The notes beneath the pieces were generated by a model, which did not search any database, was not told the DNA's origin, and worked only from the letters and a program-made list of their open reading frames with translations. Below, in pieces: positions 35,442 through 44,822 of a DNA stretch of 64,000 nucleotides (position 1 is its first letter; each line of letters starts with the position of its first letter). The DNA is from Salipiger profundus (GTDB lineage: Bacteria > Pseudomonadota > Alphaproteobacteria > Rhodobacterales > Rhodobacteraceae): positions 3,799,501-3,863,500 of the forward strand of contig NZ_CP014796.1 of the NCBI RefSeq assembly GCF_001969385.1. Reading direction: 5' to 3'. The position numbers were made by a program, and so were the translations under genes.

Positions 35442-35899
35442 GCCGGCAGGTCCATCATCGCGGTGAACTCGGCCTCGGCGGCCATTTCGCCCTCGACGGT
35501 GGCGCGGCCCGAGAATTTCCAGACCTTGCCGCCGGGCTTGCCACGCACGGTCGTAAGCTCCATGCGCAGCTGGTCGCCGGGCACCACCATGCGGCGGAAC
35601 TTGCACTTGTCGATGGCCATGAAATAGACCTTGAGCTCCTTGTCCGCGAGCTCGAGCGCGGTGCCCACCATCACCGCGGCGGTCTGCGCCATGGCTTCCA
35701 CGATGGTCACACCCGGCATGATCGGCTGCCCGGGGAAATGCCCCTGGAAATGCGGCTCGTTCATGGTGACGTTCTTGAGACCCACCGCGGAGTTGCACCC
35801 GTCGATGTCGACAACGCGGTCGACAAGCAGGAACGGGTAGCGGTGCGGCAGAATACGCTGGATAAGCTGGATATCCGCAGAAAGCAGCGTCTCGGTCAT
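35438..35899 (-). CDS. fabZ: 3-hydroxyacyl-ACP dehydratase FabZ
   Basis: A 153-residue hot-dog-fold dehydratase. [15 protein letters not shown] holds the catalytic His and VEAMAQT the Glu. It dehydrates 3-hydroxyacyl-ACP in fatty acid synthesis and competes with LpxA for 3-hydroxymyristoyl-ACP, which explains their coupling. The start [10 protein letters not shown] was chosen over a 62-residue N-terminal extension with no family match. Confidence 0.96.
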   Translation of the reverse strand: MTETLLSADIQLIQRILPHRYPFLLVDRVVDIDGCNSAVGLKNVTMNEPHFQGHFPGQPIMPGVTIVEAMAQTAAVMVGTALELADKELKVYFMAIDKCKFRRMVVPGDQLRMELTTVRGKPGGKVWKFSGRATVEGEMAAEAEFTAMMDLPA

Positions 35900-35978
35900 C
35901 TTGGGCCTTTCCTGTCCAACTGTTGCCCCGTCCCTAGCAACCCGCGACACGAGGCACAAGTTGCGGCGGCGGCCGGGC

Positions 35979-36629
35979 CTATTCCTTGGGCGGAACCACG
36001 ATGGGCGCGGGCACGGCGCCGTCGCCCGAAGGGTCCGGCTCAGAGGCCGAGACCTCGCCGATGTCGTCCCGGAAGTTGTCGCCACCGTCGCCGATCTGAT
36101 CGTCGATGCGGCTGATCGCGGTCTCGGTGATGTCGATCACATCCGCGGAGAGGAACACCGACCGCTTGTCGAGAATCACCGCCGCGCCGGCTTCGCGCAT
36201 GAGCCCGCCAAGGATCGGCTCGGCCTGCGCAAGAAACTGGCGCCGGTGTTCCTCGGAGAGATTGCCGAGCGCCCGCGCCTTGGCGTCCTGCTCGCGACGC
36301 AGGGCCTGCACCTTCTCGTCGAAGGCCTCGGCCAGTTTACGAAATTCCACCGGGTCGAGCGTCGATCGTTTCTCGGTCAGATCCCGCTCTTCAGCCGTGA
36401 GATCCGCTTCGATCCGCCGGTTCTCGGCCGCGATGGAGGCACCCTGCTCGTCGAGCATCTCGGAGACGCGCTGCCCGTAGGCGCTTTCGGCGAACAGCCG
36501 GTCGAACTCCACCGTCAGGATCGCGCTCTGCACGACGCCCGGCCGAACGCTTTCCTGCGCGATGGCAGGTGCGGCGCCGGCCAGTGCAAGGCCGAGCGCC
36601 AGGGATACGGGCCGGAGCCAGACGCGCAT
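35979..36629 (-). CDS. OmpH/Skp-family periplasmic chaperone
   Basis: A 216-residue protein with a Sec signal peptide (cleavage after AIA, about residue 24), then a long charged coiled-coil (about residues 60-150) typical of OmpH/Skp chaperones for outer-membrane proteins. The C-terminal tail is acidic and proline-rich. It starts 1 base after the bamA stop and lies between bamA and fabZ, the classical position of skp. Confidence 0.92.
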   Translation of the reverse strand: MRVWLRPVSLALGLALAGAAPAIAQESVRPGVVQSAILTVEFDRLFAESAYGQRVSEMLDEQGASIAAENRRIEADLTAEERDLTEKRSTLDPVEFRKLAEAFDEKVQALRREQDAKARALGNLSEEHRRQFLAQAEPILGGLMREAGAAVILDKRSVFLSADVIDITETAISRIDDQIGDGGDNFRDDIGEVSASEPDPSGDGAVPAPIVVPPKE

Positions 36630-36630
36630 C

Positions 36631-38994
36631 TCAGAAGTCGGTCGAGATCGACAGGCTGAAGTTCTGGTCGCGGTCGTGTTTCTCTTTCTTGATCGGCCGC
36701 GAGAAGTTCAGCCGGAGCGGCCCGAGCGCCGAGTCCCAGAAGATCGAGACACCAAGCACGTGCCGGGCCGAGAAATCTTCGTAGAGGACATCGTTCGTGG
36801 TCTGGCCGAGCGTCTCGTCCGACAGCCCCCAGACCGAGCCGATGTCGTAGAACACGCCGCCGGTCACGCCGTATTCGTCCGGCAGACCGATCGGGAATTC
36901 CGCCTCGAAGCGCGCCACGGCGAAATAGTTGCCGCCCAGCGAGTCGTCGATGTCGTCGGCGGAGTTGTATTCGCGCGGACCGATGCCGCCGTATTCGAAG
37001 CCCCGCAGCGTCGAGTCGCTCAGCAGGAAGCGGTCGGTGACGCGGGTCTCGCCACTCGTGTAGTTCAGCGCGCCAGCCTCGAACGACGCCCGCAGGGTCA
37101 CTTCCTCGTTCCAGATCTTGGTCTGGGCGACGGCCCGCAGGTTGGTCTTGATGAAGCTCGTGTCGCCGCCGACGCCGCCGAAATCCTGTCCGAACTCGAG
37201 CAGCACGCCCGCGTTCGGGTCAAGCCCGGTGCGGCGGGTGTCGTAGCTGTAGGTGTAGCCGAGGCTGCTGTCGAAGCGCCTTCCAAGGTCTTCCTCGGCC
37301 CGGATGATCTGGCCGGTATCGCCGTCCGAGGAGTTGCGGATGTCCGAGAAACGCGCCGTGTAGCGCAGGCTCAGGCGGCCGCTTTCGGAGACCGGGAACG
37401 AGAAGCTCGGGCGGAAGACACCGGTCGCGGTGTCGAACTCGGCATACTCGTTGTCGGTCTCGTTGTAGTTCAGCGCGAGACCGAAGGCGACGTCGCGTCC
37501 CAGGAACGCCGGCTCGACGAAGTTGAAGTTGTAGCTCGACGCGGAGCTTGCAGTGTTCACGCCAAGCGACAGGGTCTGCCCGCGCCCGAGGAAGTTCTGC
37601 TCGCTGAACGAGATCGAGGCGCCGAAACCGCTGGTGGTCGAGTAGGACCCGCCGAACCCGATGGAGCCGGTCGGCTGCTCTTCGACGTTCACGTCGACGA
37701 TCACCTGCTGCGGCGTGCTGCCTTCGCGGGCCTCGACATCGGCGTTGGCGAAGTATCCCAGCGCGCGGATGCGCTCGGCGGCCTCGCGGATGGCGCGGGG
37801 ATTGAACGGGTCACCCTCGGCGGTCTCGAACTGGCGGCGCACGACGCGGTCGAGCGTCGTGGTGTTGCCCTCGATGTCGATGCGCTCGACGAAGATGCGC
37901 GGGCCACGGGTCAGCACGAAGTTCACGTCGAGCGTCAGGTCACGGTCGTTGCGGCTGATGCGCGGATCGACACGGACGAAGTTCAGCCCCTGCTGGATGG
38001 CCAGGCGTTCAAGCCGGGCGATCTCGTTCTCGACCAGAGACGGCGAGTAGGTCTTGCCCGACTTCATCTTGATCGCGTCGCGGAACGCCTCGGTATCAAC
38101 CTCGGCAAGGTCGGACTCGACCGTGATGTTGCCGACGTCGAACTGCTGCCCTTCCTGAACGTTGAAGGTAATGAAGTAGGCGTCACGTTCCTCGGCAAGC
38201 TCGGCGTTCACGCCGGTGATGCGGAAGTCGACGTAACCGCGCGAGGCGTAGAAGTCCTGAAGGAGCTGTCGGTCGAAGGCGATGCGGTCCTCGATGAACG
38301 TGTCCTTGCGGATGATCGCGCGAAGCAGGCCCGCCTGCTTGGTTTCCAGAACGCGGCGCAGGCGCCGGTCGGAATAGGCATCGTTGCCGACGAAGCCGAT
38401 GCGCTCGACCTCGGTCACGCCGCCCTCGAAGATCTCGTAGACGAGGTCCACGCGGTTTTCCGAGCGGCGGATGAGCTTCGGCGTCACCCGGGCGGCGATG
38501 CGCCCCTGCTGGGTGTAGGCATCGGCGATGGACTGCGCGTCCTGCTCGGCGGTGCTGGGGTTGTAGACCCGGCGCGACTGCGAGCGGACGATGCCGGCGA
38601 GCTCTTCGTCGTCGATGCGGCGATTGCCCTCGAAGGCGATGCGGTTGATCGTCGGGTATTCCACCACGCGGATGATCAGCGTGTTGCCCTGCGGCACGAT
38701 CTCGACGGTTTCGAAAAGTCCCGAGTTCGCAAGGCGCTGGTAGGCATCGTTGAGCTCGGCAGCACTGACCGCCGCACCGCGCGCGATTCCAGCGTAGCTC
38801 AGGATGGTGCCGGGCTCGATGCGCTGGTTGCCCTCGATCGAGACATTGTTGAAGCTGAACGCCTGCGCGACGACCGGCGACGGAAGCGCCGTGAAAGCCA
38901 TGGTGAAAGCGACCGAAATCGCTGCAATTGAAACGCTTTTCTTGAAAACGTGCGCGCTGCGCCGGGGGCTGTCCCCCGAAAGCCCGTAGGTCAT
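36631..38994 (-). CDS. bamA: Outer membrane protein assembly factor BamA
   Basis: A 787-residue Omp85 protein. After the signal peptide (about 45 residues, cleavage after VVAQA) come five POTRA domains (beginning FNNVSIEGNQRIE; each opens with an IEGN-like strand) and a C-terminal beta barrel ending in Phe (ISTDF). It inserts outer-membrane beta barrels. The ATG at 38994 (GGAG 12 nt upstream) is preferred; an in-frame TTG at 39024 would add 10 residues. It is preceded by a small membrane-protein gene and rseP. Confidence 0.95.
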   Translation of the reverse strand: MTYGLSGDSPRRSAHVFKKSVSIAAISVAFTMAFTALPSPVVAQAFSFNNVSIEGNQRIEPGTILSYAGIARGAAVSAAELNDAYQRLANSGLFETVEIVPQGNTLIIRVVEYPTINRIAFEGNRRIDDEELAGIVRSQSRRVYNPSTAEQDAQSIADAYTQQGRIAARVTPKLIRRSENRVDLVYEIFEGGVTEVERIGFVGNDAYSDRRLRRVLETKQAGLLRAIIRKDTFIEDRIAFDRQLLQDFYASRGYVDFRITGVNAELAEERDAYFITFNVQEGQQFDVGNITVESDLAEVDTEAFRDAIKMKSGKTYSPSLVENEIARLERLAIQQGLNFVRVDPRISRNDRDLTLDVNFVLTRGPRIFVERIDIEGNTTTLDRVVRRQFETAEGDPFNPRAIREAAERIRALGYFANADVEAREGSTPQQVIVDVNVEEQPTGSIGFGGSYSTTSGFGASISFSEQNFLGRGQTLSLGVNTASSASSYNFNFVEPAFLGRDVAFGLALNYNETDNEYAEFDTATGVFRPSFSFPVSESGRLSLRYTARFSDIRNSSDGDTGQIIRAEEDLGRRFDSSLGYTYSYDTRRTGLDPNAGVLLEFGQDFGGVGGDTSFIKTNLRAVAQTKIWNEEVTLRASFEAGALNYTSGETRVTDRFLLSDSTLRGFEYGGIGPREYNSADDIDDSLGGNYFAVARFEAEFPIGLPDEYGVTGGVFYDIGSVWGLSDETLGQTTNDVLYEDFSARHVLGVSIFWDSALGPLRLNFSRPIKKEKHDRDQNFSLSISTDF

Positions 38995-39073
38995 ACCGCC
39001 AATCCACTCCGCCGTGTTTTTCAAGGTGAGTATCGGGATTGGGGGGGCTTGTCAAAAGCCGATAGTGCTTGAC

Positions 39074-39199
39074 TCAGAGGGATCCGAGAAAGGCGCCGAA
39101 ATACAACGCGCCGACGATGACGGCCACGTAAAGCAACCGATCCCAGTTGATCGTCAAAAGCAGCCCGAGGCCGCGATATCCGTGCTGAAGGGTGTGCAT
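39074..39199 (-). CDS. 41-residue single-helix membrane miniprotein
   Basis: A short ORF starting MHTLQHGYRGLGLL with a hydrophobic stretch LYVAVIVGALYFGAFLGSL to its stop. The INWDRLLY segment before the helix looks conserved in style. A GGAAG ribosome binding site lies 5-9 bases before ATG 39199. It sits between rseP and bamA on the same strand, 80 bp before bamA. I do not recognise a named family. The size, membrane helix and setting suggest a real small protein linked to the envelope operon. Confidence 0.6.
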   Translation of the reverse strand: MHTLQHGYRGLGLLLTINWDRLLYVAVIVGALYFGAFLGSL

Positions 39200-39279
39200 C
39201 CGTCTTCCGCCAGTTCTTGCCCGAAGGGTGGTTTCCGGCGTCTTTATGGATGCTCATTATGTTCGAATTGGGACGAATT

Positions 39280-39309
39280 TGCGCGAAGAAGGTGACCCCT
39301 CTTCGCGCA
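39280..39309. repeat. Inverted repeat between rseP and the miniprotein gene
   Basis: TGCGCGAAGA (39280-39289) and TCTTCGCGCA (39300-39309) form a perfect 10-bp stem with a 10-nt loop. It lies 37 bp after rseP and before the bamA unit. There is no T run on either strand, so it may be an RNA-processing hairpin or operator rather than a terminator. Confidence 0.55.
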
Positions 39310-39345
39310 TCATGAAAGTTCCCGGGACTCGGCTGCGCGCCCCGA

Positions 39346-40689
39346 TCAGGGGCAGAACAGGTCGTTCGTCAGCGCGAAGGTCATCAGCGACAGGATCAGG
39401 ATCAGCCCGATCGACATCGCCACGTTCAGCGCCTTGTCCGACGGCGGTTTGCCGGTCACCGCCTCCCAGGCGTGGAACACGAGATGCCCACCGTCGAGCA
39501 CCGGCACCGGAAAGAGGTTCAGAAGCCCCACCGCCGTGGACAGCACCGCGATGAATGTGATGAAGCTCTGCCCGCCCTGGCTGGCCATGGCGCCGCTGGT
39601 CTGCGCGATGCCGATGGGCCCCGACAGGTTGCACGACGAGATCTTGCCCGCCACCATGTGCCACAGGCCCGAGAGCGACCCCGAGATGATCGAGCCGGTG
39701 CGCTCGACGCCACCGTTGAAGGCCTCGACCGGGCCGACCATCGTGGTCGCCGGCTCGAACGCGAGGCCGCCCACGATCCCGATCCGGTAGACGGCGTGGT
39801 AGCCGCCGTCGGGCAGCGGCTCGTCGGTCCGCTTCGGCGTCATCGCGACCTCGAGCTCCTCGCCGTCGCGCCACACCAGAAGATCCAGCGCCTCGCCGTT
39901 GGAGTTCTCGACCTTGTCCTTGAGTTGCGAGAAGGAATAGGCCCGCTCGCCGTTGATCGACAGGATGACGTCGCCCGGCTCGAGCCCCGCCTCGTTCGCG
40001 GCCGACCGCGGCACGATCTGGGTGGCCAGCGGCGGGTAGACATAGGGGCCGTCGACCTCCTGCGTCGTGCCGTTCCGCTCGACGGTATAGGGCAGAACCG
40101 CCTGGTCGGGCAGCGCCTGCATGAAGGCTTCGAAGCCCTCGGCGTCGGCGAAATCGGGCATCGGCTGGCCGTCGATCTCGAGGATGACGTCGCCCTCCTG
40201 CAGCTCCTGCGCCACCGGGAGCGCGCGCAGCTCGCCCACGGTGAACGGCTCTGCCACCTTGCCCTGCACCATGTAGATGCCGGTGAAGATCAGGATCGTC
40301 AGCGCGAAGTTGAACACCGGGCCCGCCGCCACGGTCGCGGCCCGAGCCCAGAGCGGCGCACCGTTCATCGTGCGGCGGCGCTCTTCCGGCGTGAGCTCGG
40401 CCATGGCATCGGCATCGCTGCCGCCGCTGGCGTTGGCGTCGCCCTTGAACTTCACGTAGCCGCCGAAGGGTAGCGCCGCGATCTGCCACTTGGTGCCGCG
40501 CTTGTCGTAGCGCGAGAAGATCACCGGCCCGAAGCCCAGCGAGAAGACATCGGCGTCGATCCCCGACCAGCGTCCCACGATGTAGTGGCCGTATTCATGG
40601 ATCGCGACGATCACCGACAGTGCGATGACGAAGAAGATCAGCGTGTAGAGCAGGCCTCCGAACTGCGGGATCAGCTGCGTGATGTCCAA
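39346..40689 (-). CDS. rseP: Site-2 intramembrane metalloprotease RseP
   Basis: A 447-residue inner-membrane zinc protease. The zinc motif is H31-E-Y-G-H35; two PDZ domains fill the middle (repeating GLEPGDVILSING and QEGDVILEIDGQ segments), and the C-terminal VLDGGHLVF supplies the third zinc ligand. It cleaves anti-sigma factors in the envelope stress response. It follows dxr with a 12-bp gap, the usual order for alphaproteobacteria. Confidence 0.95.
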   Translation of the reverse strand: MDITQLIPQFGGLLYTLIFFVIALSVIVAIHEYGHYIVGRWSGIDADVFSLGFGPVIFSRYDKRGTKWQIAALPFGGYVKFKGDANASGGSDADAMAELTPEERRRTMNGAPLWARAATVAAGPVFNFALTILIFTGIYMVQGKVAEPFTVGELRALPVAQELQEGDVILEIDGQPMPDFADAEGFEAFMQALPDQAVLPYTVERNGTTQEVDGPYVYPPLATQIVPRSAANEAGLEPGDVILSINGERAYSFSQLKDKVENSNGEALDLLVWRDGEELEVAMTPKRTDEPLPDGGYHAVYRIGIVGGLAFEPATTMVGPVEAFNGGVERTGSIISGSLSGLWHMVAGKISSCNLSGPIGIAQTSGAMASQGGQSFITFIAVLSTAVGLLNLFPVPVLDGGHLVFHAWEAVTGKPPSDKALNVAMSIGLILILSLMTFALTNDLFCP

Positions 40690-40701
40690 GATCTCTGCCT
40701 C

Positions 40702-41871
40702 TCAATGCCGTTTCTTGATGATCGCGTCCGCGGTAACACGGGCGAGATGGTCCGCCGCCTGCACGTTATCAAGAGTGATACCGGCGGCAATGAGGCCGCT
40801 TTCGGCCGAAACACGGTTAATTGTCTGCTCCACGACCTCGGCCATGGCGGGAAACCCGATGCGGCGGTCGATGAAGGCGTCGAGCGCATGTTCCTTGGCC
40901 GCGTTGAACACGGCCCCCGAAAGCCCGCCCGTCTGCATCACCTCGCGCGCCAGTCGCAGCGCGGGCCAGCGGGCATCGCAGGCCTCGCGGAAGGTGAACT
41001 TGCCGAGCTTCACGAGATCGAGCCGTTCGACCGGCAGCGCCTGCCGCTCGGGATGGTGCAGCGCGAAGCCGATGGCGTGGCGCATGTCCGGCGGGCCGAC
41101 ATGCGCCATCAGCGCCCCGTCGCGGAAGCCGACCAGCGCGTGGATCATCGATTCCGGATGGACCAGCACCTCGATCAGCGCCGGGTCGATCTGGAAAAAC
41201 TCTTTGGTCTCGATGACTTCGAGCGCCTTGTTGAACATGGAGGCGCTGTCGATGGTGATCCGTTGGCCCATGTCCCAGTTGGGATGGGTCGCCGCCTGCT
41301 CGGGCGTAGCCTCGGCCAGGTTCTCAAGCGGCCAGTCCCGGAAGGCGCCGCCGCTCGCGGTGATGATGACCCGCTCGACCGCCGCGAGATCCTCGCCGAT
41401 GAGCGCCTGGAAAACCGCCGAATGTTCGCTGTCGACCGGCAGCACGCGGCCCCCGTTGGCCTCGGCGGTCTGCATCACCAAGGGCCCGGCACAGACCATG
41501 CTTTCCTTGTTGGCCAGCGCCAGCGTCGCGCCCTGCTCGAGCGCCGCCAGCCCCGGCGGCAACCCCGCCGCGCCGACGATGGCCGACATGACCCAATCCG
41601 CCGGACGCCGTGCCGCCTCGACAAGTGCCTCGGGCCCGGCCGCCGCCTCGACACCGCTGCCCGACAGCCGCTCGCGCAGTTCCGGAAGCAGCGCAGGCTC
41701 GGAGGTCACCGCCACATCAGCGCCGAGTTTCCTTGCATCATCAGCGAGTTGCGAGACGTTCTTGCCACCACTCAGGGCGACCACGTCGTAGCTTTCGGGG
41801 TCGCGCGAGATCAGGTCGATGGTGTTCTGTCCGATTGATCCGGTGGCCCCGAAAATCGATACGCGCTTCAT
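40702..41871 (-). CDS. dxr: 1-deoxy-D-xylulose-5-phosphate reductoisomerase
   Basis: A 389-residue Dxr of the MEP isoprenoid pathway. The N-terminal IFGATGSIGQNT binds NADPH; LALANKESMV and the metal site DSEHSAVFQAL are signatures, and HPESMIHALV closes the catalytic loop. Its ATG overlaps the cdsA stop by 4 bases (ATGA). Longer reading through cdsA was rejected. Confidence 0.96.
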   Translation of the reverse strand: MKRVSIFGATGSIGQNTIDLISRDPESYDVVALSGGKNVSQLADDARKLGADVAVTSEPALLPELRERLSGSGVEAAAGPEALVEAARRPADWVMSAIVGAAGLPPGLAALEQGATLALANKESMVCAGPLVMQTAEANGGRVLPVDSEHSAVFQALIGEDLAAVERVIITASGGAFRDWPLENLAEATPEQAATHPNWDMGQRITIDSASMFNKALEVIETKEFFQIDPALIEVLVHPESMIHALVGFRDGALMAHVGPPDMRHAIGFALHHPERQALPVERLDLVKLGKFTFREACDARWPALRLAREVMQTGGLSGAVFNAAKEHALDAFIDRRIGFPAMAEVVEQTINRVSAESGLIAAGITLDNVQAADHLARVTADAIIKKRH

Positions 41872-42659
41872 TGAACCCCCGGCGGGAAATTCACGATCTG
41901 ACCGGCGATCAGCAGGAAAAGCGCGGCGCCCAGCATGCCGTCGAACCGGTCGAGCAGGCCACCGTGGCCGGGCACGAGATTCGAGCTGTCCTTGACGCCG
42001 GCCCGCCGCTTGATGGTGCTTTCCGCCATGTCGCCGATCTGGCTTGCCATCGAGACCGCGATGGAAACCCCCATGAGCCCGGCCCCGGCGTGTGTGGTGC
42101 CGGCGAAGATCAGCCCGATCACCGCCGCGCCGATCCACCCGGCAATGGCGCCCGACCATGTCTTCTTGGGGCTGACGCGCGGCCAGAGCTTGGGGCCGCC
42201 GAAGATGCGCCCGGCGAAATAGCCACCGATGTCGGTGATCGCGACGACGCAGACCAGCCAGAGCATCCAGACAAGGCCGAAATCGGCGCGCAGGGCCATG
42301 AAACCGTAGCCCGCGAGCAGGATGAGCGCGGTGAAGACCGCATAGGTCACCCCGCCCCGCTCCATCCGCCCGAAGCCGGCCATCGACGGCAGCAGCAGCA
42401 GAGGCAGCGCGAAGGATGGCGGCAGGTAGATTGCCGCAAGCGAACAGACCCCCGCGACGATTCCCAGCACATGCGCCGAGCGGTCGCGCGCGGTGTCGAC
42501 CATGCGCACGAGCTCCCAGACCATGATGCCGCAGGCCAGCGCGATGAAGGCACGCCAGGCGATGCCGCCGATCCACACCGTGGCAAGGCTCAGCGCGATG
42601 AGCACCGCCGCCGAGATCATCCGGGGCCGCAGGTCGTTCCAGCGAGAAGTGGTCGTCAT
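41868..42659 (-). CDS. cdsA: Phosphatidate cytidylyltransferase
   Basis: A 263-residue membrane enzyme making CDP-diacylglycerol. About seven helices are visible, and the C-terminal signature SQIGDMAESTIKRRAGVKD and PGHGGLLDRFDG is exact. It overlaps uppS upstream and dxr downstream by 4 bases each, so the three are tightly coupled. Confidence 0.95.
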   Translation of the reverse strand: MTTTSRWNDLRPRMISAAVLIALSLATVWIGGIAWRAFIALACGIMVWELVRMVDTARDRSAHVLGIVAGVCSLAAIYLPPSFALPLLLLPSMAGFGRMERGGVTYAVFTALILLAGYGFMALRADFGLVWMLWLVCVVAITDIGGYFAGRIFGGPKLWPRVSPKKTWSGAIAGWIGAAVIGLIFAGTTHAGAGLMGVSIAVSMASQIGDMAESTIKRRAGVKDSSNLVPGHGGLLDRFDGMLGAALFLLIAGQIVNFPPGVQ

Positions 42660-43381
42660 GCTTTTACGCCTCCGTAGCGGCGGTCGCGGGCACCGTAGGA
42701 ACTCACGAGACGCCCGAATTCCTCGGCGCCGAAATCCGGCCAAAGCGTGTCGACGAATTCATATTCGGCGTAGGCCGACTGCCACAGCAGGAAGTTCGAG
42801 ATCCGTGCCTCGCCGCTGGTGCGGATCACCAGGTCGGGGTCCGGCAGCACGCAGGTGTCGAGATACTTCGGCAGGGTCTCCTCGTTCACCGAGGCCGGGT
42901 CGAGCCGGCCGTCGGCCACGTCCTGCGCGAGCCGCTTGGTGGCCCGGGCCACTTCGTCGCGACCGCCGTAGTTGATTGCAATGGTCAGGTTCACGCCGGT
43001 GCAGTCCGAGGTCATCTGCTCGAGCTCGTCCATCAGCGATACCAGCTTCTTGTCGAGCCGGACCCGGTCGCCGATGAACCGCACGCGCACGTTCTCCTCG
43101 TGCAGCGAGCGGGCTTCCTTGGTGATGTAGCGACGGAACAGGCTCATCAGCCCCGCCACCTCGGACTGGGTGCGTTTCCAGTTCTCGGTGGAAAAGGCAA
43201 AGATCGTCACGTAGCCCACGCCGAGATCCGGGCAGGCCTCGACGATCTCGCGAACGCGCTTGGCGCCCGCGTGGTGTCCGAACAGACGCGGGCGGCCCCG
43301 CCGCTGTGCCCAGCGGCCGTTGCCGTCCATGATGATCGCCACATGACGCGGTCCGGCGCCATCTCGGATCGGTTTGGGCAT
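42656..43381 (-). CDS. uppS: Isoprenyl transferase (undecaprenyl diphosphate synthase)
   Basis: A 241-residue cis-prenyltransferase supplying the lipid carrier for peptidoglycan. IIMDGNGRWA with its catalytic Asp, FAFSTENWKR and LVIRTSGEARISNFL are signatures. The start at 43381 follows GGAGGGGCCAGG; ATG 43399 and a GTG 43411 further up are possible but lack spacing. It lies 42 bp after frr. Confidence 0.95.
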   Translation of the reverse strand: MPKPIRDGAGPRHVAIIMDGNGRWAQRRGRPRLFGHHAGAKRVREIVEACPDLGVGYVTIFAFSTENWKRTQSEVAGLMSLFRRYITKEARSLHEENVRVRFIGDRVRLDKKLVSLMDELEQMTSDCTGVNLTIAINYGGRDEVARATKRLAQDVADGRLDPASVNEETLPKYLDTCVLPDPDLVIRTSGEARISNFLLWQSAYAEYEFVDTLWPDFGAEEFGRLVSSYGARDRRYGGVKA

Positions 43382-43423
43382 CAGCCTGGCCCCTCCCATT
43401 ACCTTCGGCACCGGCGGACCGGC

Positions 43424-43987
43424 TCAGACCTGCATGATCTCTTCTTGCTTGTGCTCCAGCGCCTCGTCCACCTTCTTGATGTAGGTGTCGGTCATGTCCT
43501 GCACCTCGGTCTCCCAGAATTTCTGGTCGTCCTCGGACATGCCGTCGGCCTTGGCCTTCTTGATCTGGTCCATGCCGTCACGGCGCACGTTGCGGATCGC
43601 GACGCGGGCGTGTTCGGCATACTGGCCCGCGACCTTGGTCAGCTCGCGCCGGCGCTCCTCGTTCAGCTCGGGGATCGGCAGCATGATGATGGTGCCGTTG
43701 AGCTGCGGGTTGATGCCCAGTCCGCTCTCGCGGATGGCCTTCTCAACCTTGCCCACCATGGACTTGTCCCAGACGTTGATGGTGACCATACGCGGCTCGG
43801 GCACGTTCACGGTGCCAACCTGGTTGATCGGCGTCATCTGCCCGTAGGCTTCGACCTGCACCGGCTCGAGCATCGAGGACGAGGCCCGGCCCGTGCGAAG
43901 CGAGGCGAATTCCGTGCGCAGGTTCGACATGGTCCCGTCCATCCGGCGCTTGAGGTCGTCGGTATCGAGTTCGAAATCTTCTGACAT
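43424..43987 (-). CDS. frr: Ribosome recycling factor
   Basis: A 187-residue RRF that splits post-termination ribosomes. The three-helix bundle is shown by [37 protein letters not shown] and [13 protein letters not shown]. It heads the frr-uppS-cdsA-dxr-rseP run. In most bacteria frr directly follows pyrH; here pyrH is 2.3 kb away, behind the plus-strand ktrAB pair. Confidence 0.96.
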   Translation of the reverse strand: MSEDFELDTDDLKRRMDGTMSNLRTEFASLRTGRASSSMLEPVQVEAYGQMTPINQVGTVNVPEPRMVTINVWDKSMVGKVEKAIRESGLGINPQLNGTIIMLPIPELNEERRRELTKVAGQYAEHARVAIRNVRRDGMDQIKKAKADGMSEDDQKFWETEVQDMTDTYIKKVDEALEHKQEEIMQV

Positions 43988-44154
43988 GATTGGTCTTGCC
44001 CGCTCAGGTGTTTGTCTTTCGGAGCGTGTTCTAGGACAGGTGGACCCGGATGTATAGCGGTTTGCGCGGATCGGTGCCCGGCGGGCTCCCTTGACTCGCT
44101 CCCGTGCCGGTGGAAACGTCGCGACGAAATTCTTCCCGGCAAAGGACATGCGGC

Positions 44155-44817
44155 TTGGCCCGATCGAACTCCACCTACGTCGTGATCGGCCTCGGCGCCT
44201 TCGGCAGCACCGTGGCGCAGGAGCTGGCGCGGTTCGGCAATCACGTGATGGGCGTCGACATCGAGGAGAAACCCGTGTCGCGCCTCGCCGACACGCTGAC
44301 CGCCTCGGCGATTCTCGACACCACCGACGACACCGCGATGCGCGAGGCCGGGATCGACCAGTATGACGTGGCGCTGGTGGCAATCGGCACGGACATCCAG
44401 TCGAGCATCCTCACCACGATGAACCTGCGCCTGCTCGGCATCGACCGGATCTGGGTGAAAGCCGCGAACCGGACGCACCACCGCATCCTGTCGAAGCTCG
44501 GCGCCGACCGGGTGATCCTGCCCGAGCAGGAGATGGGCCGCCACACCGCGCAGATGCTCAACAACCCGGCGATGAAGGACTACATGAGCCTTGGCAACGG
44601 CTACAGCGTGGTCAACATCGTGCTGCCCGAACGGCTCGATGGCTGCCGGATCGGCGAGCTCGAGCTCGAAGAACGTCCCGACATGCGCCTCCTGGGCATC
44701 ATGCGTGGCACCGAGTTCCGCGACTGCACCAACCCGGACTCCACGATGCAGAAGGACGACCGCCTGATCCTCGTTGGAAAACGCGGAGACCTGCGGGCCT
44801 TCGGCGAAGAGCTCTGA
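44155..44817 (+). CDS. ktrA: KtrA/TrkA-type potassium channel regulatory subunit
   Basis: A 220-residue RCK protein with an N-terminal Rossmann nucleotide fold ([17 protein letters not shown]) and a C-terminal TrkA_C domain (about residues 140-220). It gates the partner KtrB in response to nucleotides. Start chosen as TTG 44155, which has AAAGGA 8 bases before it and gives the family length; the in-frame codons further up lack a ribosome binding site. ktrB starts 5 bp after its stop. Confidence 0.9.
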   Translation: MARSNSTYVVIGLGAFGSTVAQELARFGNHVMGVDIEEKPVSRLADTLTASAILDTTDDTAMREAGIDQYDVALVAIGTDIQSSILTTMNLRLLGIDRIWVKAANRTHHRILSKLGADRVILPEQEMGRHTAQMLNNPAMKDYMSLGNGYSVVNIVLPERLDGCRIGELELEERPDMRLLGIMRGTEFRDCTNPDSTMQKDDRLILVGKRGDLRAFGEEL

Positions 44818-44822
44818 TCCGC

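Noticed and set aside
41872..42576. Upstream extension of Dxr
   Set aside because: It is a shadow of cdsA; the NADPH motif GATGSIG must lie near the N-terminus.
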